A DNA stretch of 64,000 nt. Source: Roseovarius bejariae (GTDB lineage Bacteria; Pseudomonadota; Alphaproteobacteria; Rhodobacterales; Rhodobacteraceae). The notes under the pieces are model-generated. The model saw nothing but the letters and a program-made list of their open reading frames with translations, was not told the DNA's origin and did not search any database. Below are positions 29,893-37,122 of the stretch, in pieces. Numbering within the stretch: the first letter of the stretch is position 1; the number at the start of each line of letters is the position of its first letter. The stretch covers positions 558,402-622,401 of the forward strand of contig NZ_SZWE01000001.1 of NCBI RefSeq assembly GCF_009669325.1. The letters are read 5' to 3'. Both the position numbers and the translations under genes were made by a program.

Positions 29893-30713
29893 CCCGCCAC
29901 CGCCTCCTCCTCGGGGGCCTCGGCCTCATGGCCTTCACCCTTCTGGCCGCGCCCATACTCTGGCCGGGCGAGGCCACCGCGCCCGACCTTGCCGCAAGAC
30001 AGCTCGACCCATCCCTCGCCCATCCCATGGGAACCGACAGGCTGGGCCGGGACCGGCTGGCGCGGCTCCTGTTGGGCGGGCAAATCTCGGCCGTCACCGG
30101 GCTTGCGGGCATGGCGCTCACCCTCCTGCTCGGCTGCGGCATCGGGCTTGTGGCGGGGATGTCCCGCCGCCTCGACCCATGGCTGATGCGATTGACCGAC
30201 CTGTGCCTCGCCTTGCCCACGCTGCCGATGATGCTGCTGATGGTCATGCTCTTCCGTGCGCCCCTCAGCGGCCTGTTCGGCGCCACCCTTGGCGCCTTTG
30301 TCCTTGTGACCACGGTCATCGCGGTGACAAGCTGGATGCAGACCGCCCGCCTGATCCGGGCCGAGGTGCTGCGCCTGCAAGGCATGGAATTCACCCGCGC
30401 CGCCCGCGCCATGGGGACCCCGCCGTTACAGGTGGTGACCCGGCATATCCTGCCCAGTTGCATGGCCCCTCTGGCAACCTCGGCCACGCTGGCCATGGCA
30501 CAGGCGATGATCGCCGAATCCGCCCTGTCCTTTCTGGGCCTCGGCTTCCCGCCCGGCACCCCCAGCCTCGGGGGGCTCCTGCACGAGGCGCTGCCCTATC
30601 TGGGGCTTGAGCCGACCCGCGCCCTCGCGCCGGGGCTTCTGCTGTCGCTGATCGTGCTGACGGTGACATGGGCGGGCGAAGACCTGCGCAACCGCTACGA
30701 CCCCAAGGCGTGA
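29889..30713 (+). CDS. ABC transporter permease (DppC type)
   Basis: This 274-residue permease is the second membrane subunit. Features are the N-terminal HPMGTDRLGRDRLARLL, found in DppC-type subunits, and the coupling loop EFTRAARAMGTPPLQV, followed by SFLGLGFPPGTPSLGG. It overlaps the DppB-type gene by 4 bases. No nucleotide-binding subunit follows; the next gene downstream is an unrelated YeeE-type transporter, so the ATPases must come from elsewhere if the importer is functional. Confidence 0.92.
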   Translation: MTRHRLLLGGLGLMAFTLLAAPILWPGEATAPDLAARQLDPSLAHPMGTDRLGRDRLARLLLGGQISAVTGLAGMALTLLLGCGIGLVAGMSRRLDPWLMRLTDLCLALPTLPMMLLMVMLFRAPLSGLFGATLGAFVLVTTVIAVTSWMQTARLIRAEVLRLQGMEFTRAARAMGTPPLQVVTRHILPSCMAPLATSATLAMAQAMIAESALSFLGLGFPPGTPSLGGLLHEALPYLGLEPTRALAPGLLLSLIVLTVTWAGEDLRNRYDPKA

Positions 30714-30924
30714 TCTGGATGGGGGATGCCCCATTGCGACAGGCAACCAAACCCGTCGGGCATCATCTGCCAAGACCACAGCAAAAAAGAACCGCGTCGC
30801 AGGAAGGCCCCAAGCCCCGGATCAGATACAGCCCGCACCCCACCAAGGCGGAACCCTGTTCCACGCACAACCCGATACCGGAACAATATTTTCCTTACGC
30901 AGCCATCGGCGGCATTCATAAGGG

Positions 30925-30938
30925 TTGATTCAAATCAG
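30925..30938 (+). promoter_or_regulatory. Candidate FnrL/FixK-type box upstream of the YeeE gene
   Basis: The sequence TTGAT-TCAA-ATCAG matches 9 of 10 positions of TTGAT-N4-ATCAA and ends 45 bases before the ATG at 30984. The rest of the gap 30714-30983 (270 bases) shows no gene. Confidence 0.5.
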
Positions 30939-30983
30939 AACCCCCGCCATCTGGAACAAAATTCCGCATTCGGGAGAAAAACC

Positions 30984-32027
30984 ATGTTCGAATCCCTCGG
31001 GTTTGAGACCCTCACCGCACCCCAGGCTGCCGTCTGGTTCGCCTTGGCCATTGGCCTCGCCTTCGGCGTTCTGGCCCAGATCACCCGCTTCTGCCTGCGC
31101 CGCGCCGTGGTCGGTGAAGATCGCAAACAGGCGGCAGGGGTCTGGCTCACGGCGCTGGCCGTCGCCATGCTGGGCACGCAATACGCCGTGGCGCAGGGCG
31201 TGATCTCCTTCGCCGATCACCGCTTCATGGCCGCTGATCTGCCGGTTCTGGCCATCGTGGCGGGTGGCCTGATGTTCGGCATCGGCATGGTCCTGACCCG
31301 TGGCTGCATCTCGCGGCTGACGGTGCTGACCGGCGCGGGCAACCTGCGCGCCGCGCTAGTGCTGATCGTCTTCGCCATCACTGCCCATGCCGCGCTCAAG
31401 GGTGTGCTGGCGCCCCTGCGCACTTCGCTGGGCAGCGTCACCCTGCCGCTCGACTCCGCCGCCCTGCCCGGCAACCCGCTGATCTGGACGGCGCTGATCG
31501 CCGCGGCGGCCCTGCTGTTCGCCCTGCGCTCGGGCAACAAACCCGGCACACTCGCGCTGGCCGCCCTGATCGGCGCACTTGTGCCCGTGGCATGGGTCGG
31601 CACCGGCTTTGTCCTGTACGATGATTTCGATCCCATCGCGATGCAGTCGCTCTCCTTCACCTCGCCTGCCGCGGACTCGATTTTCTACACCGTGGCCTCC
31701 ACCGCCGTGCCCGCCAACTTCGGCGCTGGCCTTCTGGGCGGTGTTGTGATCGGGGCCCTGCTGGCCGCCCTCCTGTCGGGTGGCTTCGAATGGCAAAGCT
31801 TCGACTCCCCCCGCCAGACGGGCCGCTACCTGACCGGCGCCGTTCTGATGGGGCTGGGTGGTGTTCTGGCCGGCGGCTGCACCGTCGGGGCCGGCCTTGC
31901 CGGTATCCCCACCCTGTCGCTGGCCGCGGTCCTCGCGCTGGCGTCGATCATCGCCGGTGGCCTTCTGGCACAACGCGCCCTGCGTTCGGGCGCGGCCACC
32001 GCCGGGGTCCTGCACCCCGCCGAATAA
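30984..32027 (+). CDS. YeeE/YedE family transporter
   Basis: This 347-residue membrane protein has about nine hydrophobic helices. It has the cysteine motifs of the YeeE/YedE thiosulfate-type uptake family: ITRFCLRRAV near the N-terminus, MVLTRGCISRL, and LAGGCTVGAGL near the C-terminus. In characterised members such cysteines pass thiosulfate along the pore. The ATG at 30984 was chosen because GGGAG stands upstream and the first helix begins soon after. Sulfur-metabolism genes are not adjacent, so the transported ion (thiosulfate or another sulfur compound) is inferred from the family. Confidence 0.85.
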   Translation: MFESLGFETLTAPQAAVWFALAIGLAFGVLAQITRFCLRRAVVGEDRKQAAGVWLTALAVAMLGTQYAVAQGVISFADHRFMAADLPVLAIVAGGLMFGIGMVLTRGCISRLTVLTGAGNLRAALVLIVFAITAHAALKGVLAPLRTSLGSVTLPLDSAALPGNPLIWTALIAAAALLFALRSGNKPGTLALAALIGALVPVAWVGTGFVLYDDFDPIAMQSLSFTSPAADSIFYTVASTAVPANFGAGLLGGVVIGALLAALLSGGFEWQSFDSPRQTGRYLTGAVLMGLGGVLAGGCTVGAGLAGIPTLSLAAVLALASIIAGGLLAQRALRSGAATAGVLHPAE

Positions 32028-32032
32028 GCGAT

Positions 32033-32115
32033 TTTCGTACGACTCGTACGACAATAGGAACACCCCCCCGGAATTTCGTACGAAACCGGGGGGTTTTTCG
32101 TACGACTCGTACGCT
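32033..32115. repeat. Terminator hairpin flanked by direct CGTACGACTCGTACG palindromes
   Basis: Two copies of TTTCGTACGACTCGTACG (about 32033-32050 and 32096-32113) flank a hairpin at 32063-32094. The hairpin stem is C6GG / CCG6 and its loop is the palindrome TTTCGTACGAAA. A T-run follows. It lies directly after the YeeE gene and probably terminates it. Each flanking palindrome carries GACTC, a GANTC site, at its centre. Confidence 0.75.
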
Positions 32116-32182
32116 GTCATCCCCCTTGCGCTAGCCGACCAAACCTCTAGGATACGGCGCGCATTTCAGAAGGGACCATTTC

Positions 32183-32548
32183 ATGACAACCTACGAATAT
32201 CGCGTGATCCCCGCCCCCACCAAGGGCCGCAAGGCCCAGGGTGTGAAAGGGGCCGAGGCGCGATTTGCCCATACCCTACAGGACGTCATGAACGAACAGG
32301 CCGCCGAGGGTTGGGAATACCAGCGCTCCGACATCCTGCCCTCCGAGGAACGGCAGGGCCTGACCTCCTCGCATACCGTCTATCGTAGCGTTCTCGTCTT
32401 CCGCCGCGCCGCCGATGACCTTGACGAAAGCGAAAAGACGGCACCCAACACCGAGGGTGAGATCGAAGAAAACGGTGACTTGTCAGAGCCTTACAAAGAA
32501 AACGCCGACGAATCCGCCGCCGAAAACAGCCCACCAGAACGCCCCTGA
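32183..32548 (+). CDS. DUF4177 domain protein
   Basis: This 121-residue protein begins with the small DUF4177 fold: YEYRVIPAPTKGRK, then DVMNEQAAEGWEYQRSDILP and a C-terminal strand YRSVLVFRR. The last 40 residues are an acidic, probably disordered tail rich in Glu, Asp and Asn. No signal peptide is seen. The function of the family is not known. It is followed after 108 bases by the J-domain protein gene on the same strand. Confidence 0.75.
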   Translation: MTTYEYRVIPAPTKGRKAQGVKGAEARFAHTLQDVMNEQAAEGWEYQRSDILPSEERQGLTSSHTVYRSVLVFRRAADDLDESEKTAPNTEGEIEENGDLSEPYKENADESAAENSPPERP

Positions 32549-32656
32549 CAGGCAACAAGCGACACTCCGCCACCCTCCTGAAATTTTCCGATTTTGCCCC
32601 TTCAATTCACCGCGTTTTAGCCTAAAATCACCGCTCCGAGTCGAAAAGGTAGCCCC

Positions 32657-33280
32657 ATGTCCAAGTCAGACCCCTTCGGTTTCGACATGTCCGTCTCTTC
32701 CGCGAAGAAGAAAAACCCCCGCGGCCGCCGTGGCATGTCCGGAGCCTCCGAAACCTCCACCCGCATCTGCGAACACGAGGGCTGCAAAGAGGCGGGCAAG
32801 TACCGCGCGCCCAAGGCTCCCGACGTGTTGGATGAATTCTACTGGTTCTGCAAAGACCACGTGCGCGAATACAATCTCAAATGGAACTTCTTCCACGGCA
32901 CCACCGAGGCCGAGATGAACGCGCAGATGTCCAAGGATAAGGTCTGGGAAAGACAGACAAAATCCTTCTCCGACCCCGAGGCGCGGGCCTGGGCCCGGCT
33001 GGGCATCGAGGACCCGCATCAGGTGCTTGGCGAAAACGCCACGCAGAACCCCGGCAAGAAAAGCGGCGGCGGGCGCAAGCTCCCCCCGACCGAGCGCAAG
33101 GCGATCGAAATTCTCGAAGCCGAGGACAGCTGGACCAAGGTGGAAATCCGCAAGGCCTATAAAAAACTCATCAAGGTTCTGCACCCCGACATCAACGGCG
33201 GCGACCGCAGCCAGGAAGAGCAACTGCAACAGGTCGTCTGGGCCTGGGACCAGATCAAGGACAGCCGGCACTTCAAGTAA
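32657..33280 (+). CDS. C-terminal J-domain protein (CobS-associated type)
   Basis: This 207-residue cytoplasmic protein has its J domain at the C-terminus rather than the N-terminus. Residues about 145-205 include the HPD tripeptide at 176-178, which stimulates a DnaK-type Hsp70. The N-terminal half is basic at first and then contains Cys38, Cys43, Cys65 and His68 in a C-x4-C...C-x2-H arrangement that could bind zinc. Orthologues in Rhodobacterales usually precede cobS. Here an msrB/fasciclin/sigma block lies between. A chaperone role for the cobaltochelatase complex is an inference from that neighbourhood. Confidence 0.85.
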   Translation: MSKSDPFGFDMSVSSAKKKNPRGRRGMSGASETSTRICEHEGCKEAGKYRAPKAPDVLDEFYWFCKDHVREYNLKWNFFHGTTEAEMNAQMSKDKVWERQTKSFSDPEARAWARLGIEDPHQVLGENATQNPGKKSGGGRKLPPTERKAIEILEAEDSWTKVEIRKAYKKLIKVLHPDINGGDRSQEEQLQQVVWAWDQIKDSRHFK

Positions 33281-33300
33281 CCCGCTGATCGTGCTACAAA

Positions 33301-33335
33301 AAACCGCCCCGTGCGCATCTGCGCCGGGGCGGTTT
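33301..33335. terminator. Bidirectional terminator between J-domain gene and msrB
   Basis: A perfect 10-bp stem AAACCGCCCC / GGGGCGGTTT with a 15-base partly self-pairing loop has A-rich sequence before it and T after it. It stands between convergent genes. Confidence 0.85.
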
Positions 33336-33375
33336 CGTGTTCAAGCTGCTGAATTGGCCTTCGCCGTTGCACCCA

Positions 33376-33849
33376 TCAGGCCGGCTTGAACACAAGGCTG
33401 ACACCATTCAGGCAATGCCGCTTGCCGGTGGGTTGCGGGCCATCTTCGAAGATATGGCCAAAGTGGCTCCCGCAGCGGCGGCAATGACATTCGGTGCGCG
33501 GATAAATCAGCTTGAAATCCCGCTTCGTCCCGATCGCATCCGGCAAGGATTGCCAGAAGCTCGGCCAGCCGGTCCCGCTGTCGTATTTGTGTTCACTGGA
33601 ATAGACCGCCAGATCACATCCTCGGCAATGATACAGACCCTCCGAATACTGCTTGTCCAAGGGCGATGAGAACGCGGGTTCCGTCCCCTCTTCACGCATC
33701 ACGCGGTATTGCGCATCGGATAGCATGGCCTTCCACTCGGCCTTGCTGCGCGTGACCTCGAAATCGCCACTGGCCGCCACGCCACGCCCGGCCAATGTCA
33801 GCGCCCCTCCGGCTCCGAGAGCAAAGGCGAAAAAATGACGACGGTTCAT
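33376..33849 (-). CDS. msrB: Exported methionine-R-sulfoxide reductase MsrB
   Basis: MsrB (157 residues) reduces methionine-R-sulfoxide in proteins. It carries a twin-arginine signal (NRRHFFAFALG, cleavage after AAS about residue 27), so it should act folded in the periplasm, unlike most cytosolic MsrB. Zinc ligands Cys75, Cys78, Cys123 and Cys126 and the catalytic Cys146 in RHCLNGVSL are all present. The start has a strong AAGGAGG ribosome binding site. It lies upstream-to-downstream order after fasciclin, anti-sigma and sigma genes on the same strand, which suggests membership of an envelope oxidative-stress response. The electron donor is not evident nearby. Confidence 0.93.
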   Translation of the reverse strand: MNRRHFFAFALGAGGALTLAGRGVAASGDFEVTRSKAEWKAMLSDAQYRVMREEGTEPAFSSPLDKQYSEGLYHCRGCDLAVYSSEHKYDSGTGWPSFWQSLPDAIGTKRDFKLIYPRTECHCRRCGSHFGHIFEDGPQPTGKRHCLNGVSLVFKPA

Positions 33850-33889
33850 GGCAGACCTCCTTATCTGTTACAAGAAACCTGTGCTGTGC

Positions 33890-33915
33890 GGAGCCGCAAC
33901 ACAATGCACGGCTCC
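33890..33915. terminator. Hairpin between fasciclin gene and msrB
   Basis: GGAGCCG / CGGCTCC pair across a 12-base loop, and the stem extends to 11 pairs with one mismatch. There is no T-run on the minus strand, so it may be an attenuator or an mRNA-stability element rather than a full terminator. Confidence 0.4.
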
Positions 33916-33932
33916 ACACAATACGGTGAGCG

Positions 33933-34490
33933 TTACGACTGCGGCGGCAGGATCACGCGATCCACCACGTGGATCACGCCGTTCGACTGATCGACATCGG
34001 CGATCGTCACGTTGATCGTGCGGCCACGTTCGTCTTCCAGCATGATCTTGTCGCCGCTATAGGTCGCCTGCAAGGTGCAGGAGCCAAGCGTCGGGACGGG
34101 ATGTACCCCACCGTCATCGTCCACCATGCCCTTGATCGCCATCGACATCGCCTCGGTGCCCACGACGTGGCACTTCAGGATGTTGGCCAGTTGCGCCTTT
34201 GCGGCCGGTTCCAGCAGGGCCTCGACGGTGCCATCCTTCAGCATACCAAAGGCATCATCGGTGGGTGCAAAGACGGTGAACGGCCCTTCCGAATTCAGAA
34301 CCTCGACAAGGCCCGCCGCCTTGACGGCCGCCACCAGGGTTTCATGGTCCGCCGAGTTCACGGCGTTTTCCACGATGGTCTTGTCCGCATACATCGGCGC
34401 GCCACCCACCATGGGGTTCTCGGCGCTGGCCGGTCCGGCGGCAAGACCCAAGGCAACGGCAGTCGCGGTGAAAAATCCTGTCTTGAACAT
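33933..34490 (-). CDS. Secreted fasciclin (FAS1) domain protein
   Basis: This 185-residue protein has a Sec signal peptide (cleavage after ASA about residue 23) and one FAS1 domain. The H1 motif is EGPFTVFAPTDDAF and the C-terminal H2 region is INGVIHVVDRV-like (NGVIHVVDRVILP). Single-domain FAS1 proteins are periplasmic or extracellular adhesion-like proteins of uncertain function. It lies 88 bases downstream of the anti-sigma factor gene, the usual place for a target or accessory of an ECF sigma system in this group, and upstream of the exported MsrB. Confidence 0.9.
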   Translation of the reverse strand: MFKTGFFTATAVALGLAAGPASAENPMVGGAPMYADKTIVENAVNSADHETLVAAVKAAGLVEVLNSEGPFTVFAPTDDAFGMLKDGTVEALLEPAAKAQLANILKCHVVGTEAMSMAIKGMVDDDGGVHPVPTLGSCTLQATYSGDKIMLEDERGRTINVTIADVDQSNGVIHVVDRVILPPQS

Positions 34491-34578
34491 CTTTCAATCT
34501 CCTCTGTCTGTCCGGGCTGAATTGCCCGAAGCTGACGAAGGCACGCAGGCCCGCCCGACAGAGTTTCAATTCAGGAGA

Positions 34579-35277
34579 TCACGTGTTCGTGATTTCTCCG
34601 ACGGCCAACACATCGCCGGTGGGCGCGCCGGTGGGCGAGCCGCCCGGCGGTTCGTCGGAAATCGCCAGAACCCCGCCATCAAGCTGCGGGCGTAACCCCT
34701 CGGGAACGGCAAGTGCGGCCTGCGCCTCGCCCGGCAACACACCCAAGGACACGGGCGCATTCTCGCCAGCGATCAACCACAGCTCAAGCGCGCGGCCCTC
34801 ACGGGCGTCGCCCTCGCGGCGATCCACGAAAAGTTCGCCAGCGTCGGCATCGTAGGATGCGGCCACCACAAGGCTACCATCCTCGGCAGACACCTCCGCC
34901 ACATAAACCGGATCGGTCGGGGCTTGCGGGCCAGAGGGCACCAAATCCGCACCAAAGATCAGGCCAAGCGCCAATGCGGCCGCCGCCAATCCACCAAGGA
35001 ACCCGGCGACCCATCGCATGAAACTTGTCTTGTGGCCGGTCGATCCGAATAGCTCGGATTCGATCCTCGCGTGAAGCCATGGCGGCGGGGCCACGGGTTC
35101 GATCCGGTCGGTCAACCCGGCCAGATCCTCGCACCATTCCGCGTAAAATGCCCGCAACTCCGGCTCGTTCACCAGACGCGACTCGAAGGCCGCTGCCTCA
35201 TCGGCAGGCAGAAGTCCCAGGGCATACTCCCCGGCCAAAGCCTTGTCGGCGTCGCGGTCTGGCAACTCGTCGCTCAT
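34579..35277 (-). CDS. RskA-type membrane anti-sigma factor
   Basis: This 232-residue protein has an N-terminal cytoplasmic anti-sigma domain (about 1-80, LAGEYALGLLPADEAAAFE). One transmembrane helix follows (about 88-108), then a periplasmic RskA-like domain with ELWLIAGENAPVSLGVL. It lacks the His-x3-Cys-x2-Cys zinc motif, so it is not of the ChrR type. It would hold the adjacent ECF sigma factor inactive until an envelope signal releases it. The ATG at 35275-35277 overlaps the sigma gene stop by 4 bases (ATGA). Confidence 0.9.
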   Translation of the reverse strand: MSDELPDRDADKALAGEYALGLLPADEAAAFESRLVNEPELRAFYAEWCEDLAGLTDRIEPVAPPPWLHARIESELFGSTGHKTSFMRWVAGFLGGLAAAALALGLIFGADLVPSGPQAPTDPVYVAEVSAEDGSLVVAASYDADAGELFVDRREGDAREGRALELWLIAGENAPVSLGVLPGEAQAALAVPEGLRPQLDGGVLAISDEPPGGSPTGAPTGDVLAVGEITNT

Positions 35278-35816
35278 CGCGAGAGGCACTCCTTCAGTTT
35301 CAACAGGCTGCGCCGCAGCCATGTTCGCATCGTATTCAGCGGCACCTCGAAGCGCGCCGCAAGATCGGCGTAGGTCTCGCCGTCAAGATAAGCCCCGCGT
35401 ACCGCTTGCGCGTGCCCCTCGTCCAATTCGTCGAAGCAGGCGTTCAGACGGTCCGCCTCGGAGGCCGCTATCGCCTGCGCTTCGGGTCCCGGTGCAGGAT
35501 CGGGCCGTTCTTCGGCCTGGTCCATGCTGGCGGTGGTGGATCGCCTTTTGCGCAGGCGGTCCACCGCCGTATTCCGCGCGACGGTAATCAGCCATGTCAT
35601 GGGGCTGAGCCCATTGACGCGATACTTTCCGGCATTATGCCAAATCTTGACATAGACGTCGTGAAGAACCTCTTCCGCCTCGGACCGATTATCCAAGACA
35701 CGCAGGCAGATGCCGAAAAGTTTCGCAGATGTCGCAGAATATAGGGCGCCGAAAGCCCGCCTGTCGCCGGTGCTACATGCGGCCAACCATGCCTCGATTT
35801 CGTCGCGCGTTGCCAT
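35274..35816 (-). CDS. ECF-type RNA polymerase sigma factor
   Basis: This 180-residue sigma factor has region 2 (about 10-80, with EAEEVLHDVYVKIWH and LITVARNTAVDRLRKRRS) and region 4 (about 125-175, YADLAARFEVPLNTMRTWLRRSL). There is no region 3. Two ATG codons are possible, at 35828 and 35816; the latter gives the more usual N-terminus MATRDEIEAW, but spacing to AGGGGG is long. It is coupled to its anti-sigma factor and probably controls its own operon, the fasciclin gene and perhaps msrB. It is divergent from cobS. Confidence 0.9.
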   Translation of the reverse strand: MATRDEIEAWLAACSTGDRRAFGALYSATSAKLFGICLRVLDNRSEAEEVLHDVYVKIWHNAGKYRVNGLSPMTWLITVARNTAVDRLRKRRSTTASMDQAEERPDPAPGPEAQAIAASEADRLNACFDELDEGHAQAVRGAYLDGETYADLAARFEVPLNTMRTWLRRSLLKLKECLSR

Positions 35817-35963
35817 GTGGTTCAACATCCCCCTGCCGTGCCAACCTAACGTGGTTTGCCGCGAGGCCAATGCAAAACTTCCCCTTTCCCTTGCCCTTCC
35901 GCGCGATATGTTGCACGACGTAGGCGAATTGAAGAATGACCCGTGAAGCGAAGGATTGCGCCC

Positions 35964-36950
35964 ATGGCCGACGGCAGCATCGACATGAATGCGAAACCGA
36001 CCGAAGAGATCTCGGTCCGCGACGTGTTCGGCATTGATTCAGACATGGTGGTCAAAGGGTTTGCCGACCGTACCGACCGTGTCCCCGAGCTCGACAGCAC
36101 CTATAAATTCGATCCCGATACCACGCTGGCCATCCTTGCAGGCTTTTCGCACAATCGCCGCGTGATGATTCAAGGCTATCACGGCACCGGTAAATCGACT
36201 CATATCGAACAGGTGGCCAGCCGCCTCAACTGGCCCTGCGTGCGCGTCAACCTTGATAGCCACATCAGCCGGATCGACCTCATTGGCAAGGACGCCATCA
36301 AACTGCGCGACGGCGTGCAGGTGACGGAATTCCACGAAGGCATCCTGCCCTGGGCGCTGCGCAACCCCACGGCCATCGTCTTTGACGAATACGACGCGGG
36401 CCGCGCCGACGTGATGTTCGTGATCCAGCGGGTGCTGGAAGCCGACGGCAAGCTGACGCTGCTGGACCAGAACGAGGTGATCACGCCGAACCCCTATTTC
36501 CGCCTTTTCGCCACGGCCAATACCGTGGGCCTGGGCGACACCACGGGCCTTTACCACGGCACCCAGCAGATCAACCAGGGCCAGATGGACCGCTGGAGCC
36601 TTGTCGCCACGCTGAACTACCTCAGCCACGATGCCGAAACCAATATCGTGCTGGCCAAGAACCCGGTCTACAACACCGCCGAAGGCCGCAAGATCGTCAG
36701 CCAGATGGTCACCGTGGCCGACCTTTCGCGCACCGCCTTCATGAACGGCGAGTTGTCGACGGTGATGAGCCCCCGGACGGTGATCGCATGGGCGCAGAAC
36801 GCCACCATCTTCCGCGACGTGGGCTATGCCTTCCGGCTGTCGTTCCTCAACAAATGCGACGAACTTGAACGCCAGACCGTGGCCGAGTTCTATCAGCGCT
36901 GCTTTGACGAGGAACTGCCGGAAAGTGCTGCCAGCATGAGCTTGGGGTGA
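35964..36950 (+). CDS. cobS: Aerobic cobaltochelatase subunit CobS
   Basis: CobS is the AAA+ motor subunit of the aerobic cobaltochelatase, which with CobT and CobN inserts cobalt into hydrogenobyrinic acid a,c-diamide in cobalamin synthesis. Walker [10 protein letters not shown] is at residues 71-79 and Walker B AIVFDEYD at about 137-144, and the 328-residue length is normal. The ATG at 35964 has AAGGA at 8 nt and gives the family N-terminus. cobT follows 172 bases downstream. cobN is not in the window. Confidence 0.96.
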   Translation: MADGSIDMNAKPTEEISVRDVFGIDSDMVVKGFADRTDRVPELDSTYKFDPDTTLAILAGFSHNRRVMIQGYHGTGKSTHIEQVASRLNWPCVRVNLDSHISRIDLIGKDAIKLRDGVQVTEFHEGILPWALRNPTAIVFDEYDAGRADVMFVIQRVLEADGKLTLLDQNEVITPNPYFRLFATANTVGLGDTTGLYHGTQQINQGQMDRWSLVATLNYLSHDAETNIVLAKNPVYNTAEGRKIVSQMVTVADLSRTAFMNGELSTVMSPRTVIAWAQNATIFRDVGYAFRLSFLNKCDELERQTVAEFYQRCFDEELPESAASMSLG

Positions 36951-36969
36951 CGGCGGGTGACCTTGCGGC

Positions 36970-36986
36970 CTGCGCCATCGGCGCAG
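36970..36986 (+). terminator. Hairpin after cobS
   Basis: A CTGCGCC-ATC-GGCGCAG perfect 7-bp stem lies 19 bases after the cobS stop. There is no T-run, so it may reduce rather than end transcription into cobT. Confidence 0.35.
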
Positions 36987-37016
36987 ACTGGGGGAGCGCG
37001 CTTGCGCGCGCCATGA

Positions 37017-37077
37017 GGGGCTTTGCCCCTTCGTTGAAAATGAGATTTTCAACATACCCCAGGATATTTGGAAAAAG
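37017..37077 (-). repeat. Composite intergenic repeat with two hairpins (copy D, inverted)
   Basis: On the minus strand it starts TTTTTCCAAATATCCTGGGG, then carries GTTGAAAAT / ATTTTCAAC (37033-37053) and GGGGC-AAA-GCCCC (37017-37029). It has the same order as copy B and lies between cobS and cobT. Confidence 0.7.
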
Positions 37078-37122
37078 AAGAAGGGAGAGGCCCGCTTGAG
37101 GGTCTGAAACAGGAGGCTGGCG

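Noticed and set aside
35817..35963. An ECF-type autoregulated promoter or cobalamin riboswitch between the sigma gene and cobS
   Set aside because: No convincing GGAAC / CGTT pair at correct spacing was found, and the gap is too short for a cobalamin riboswitch.
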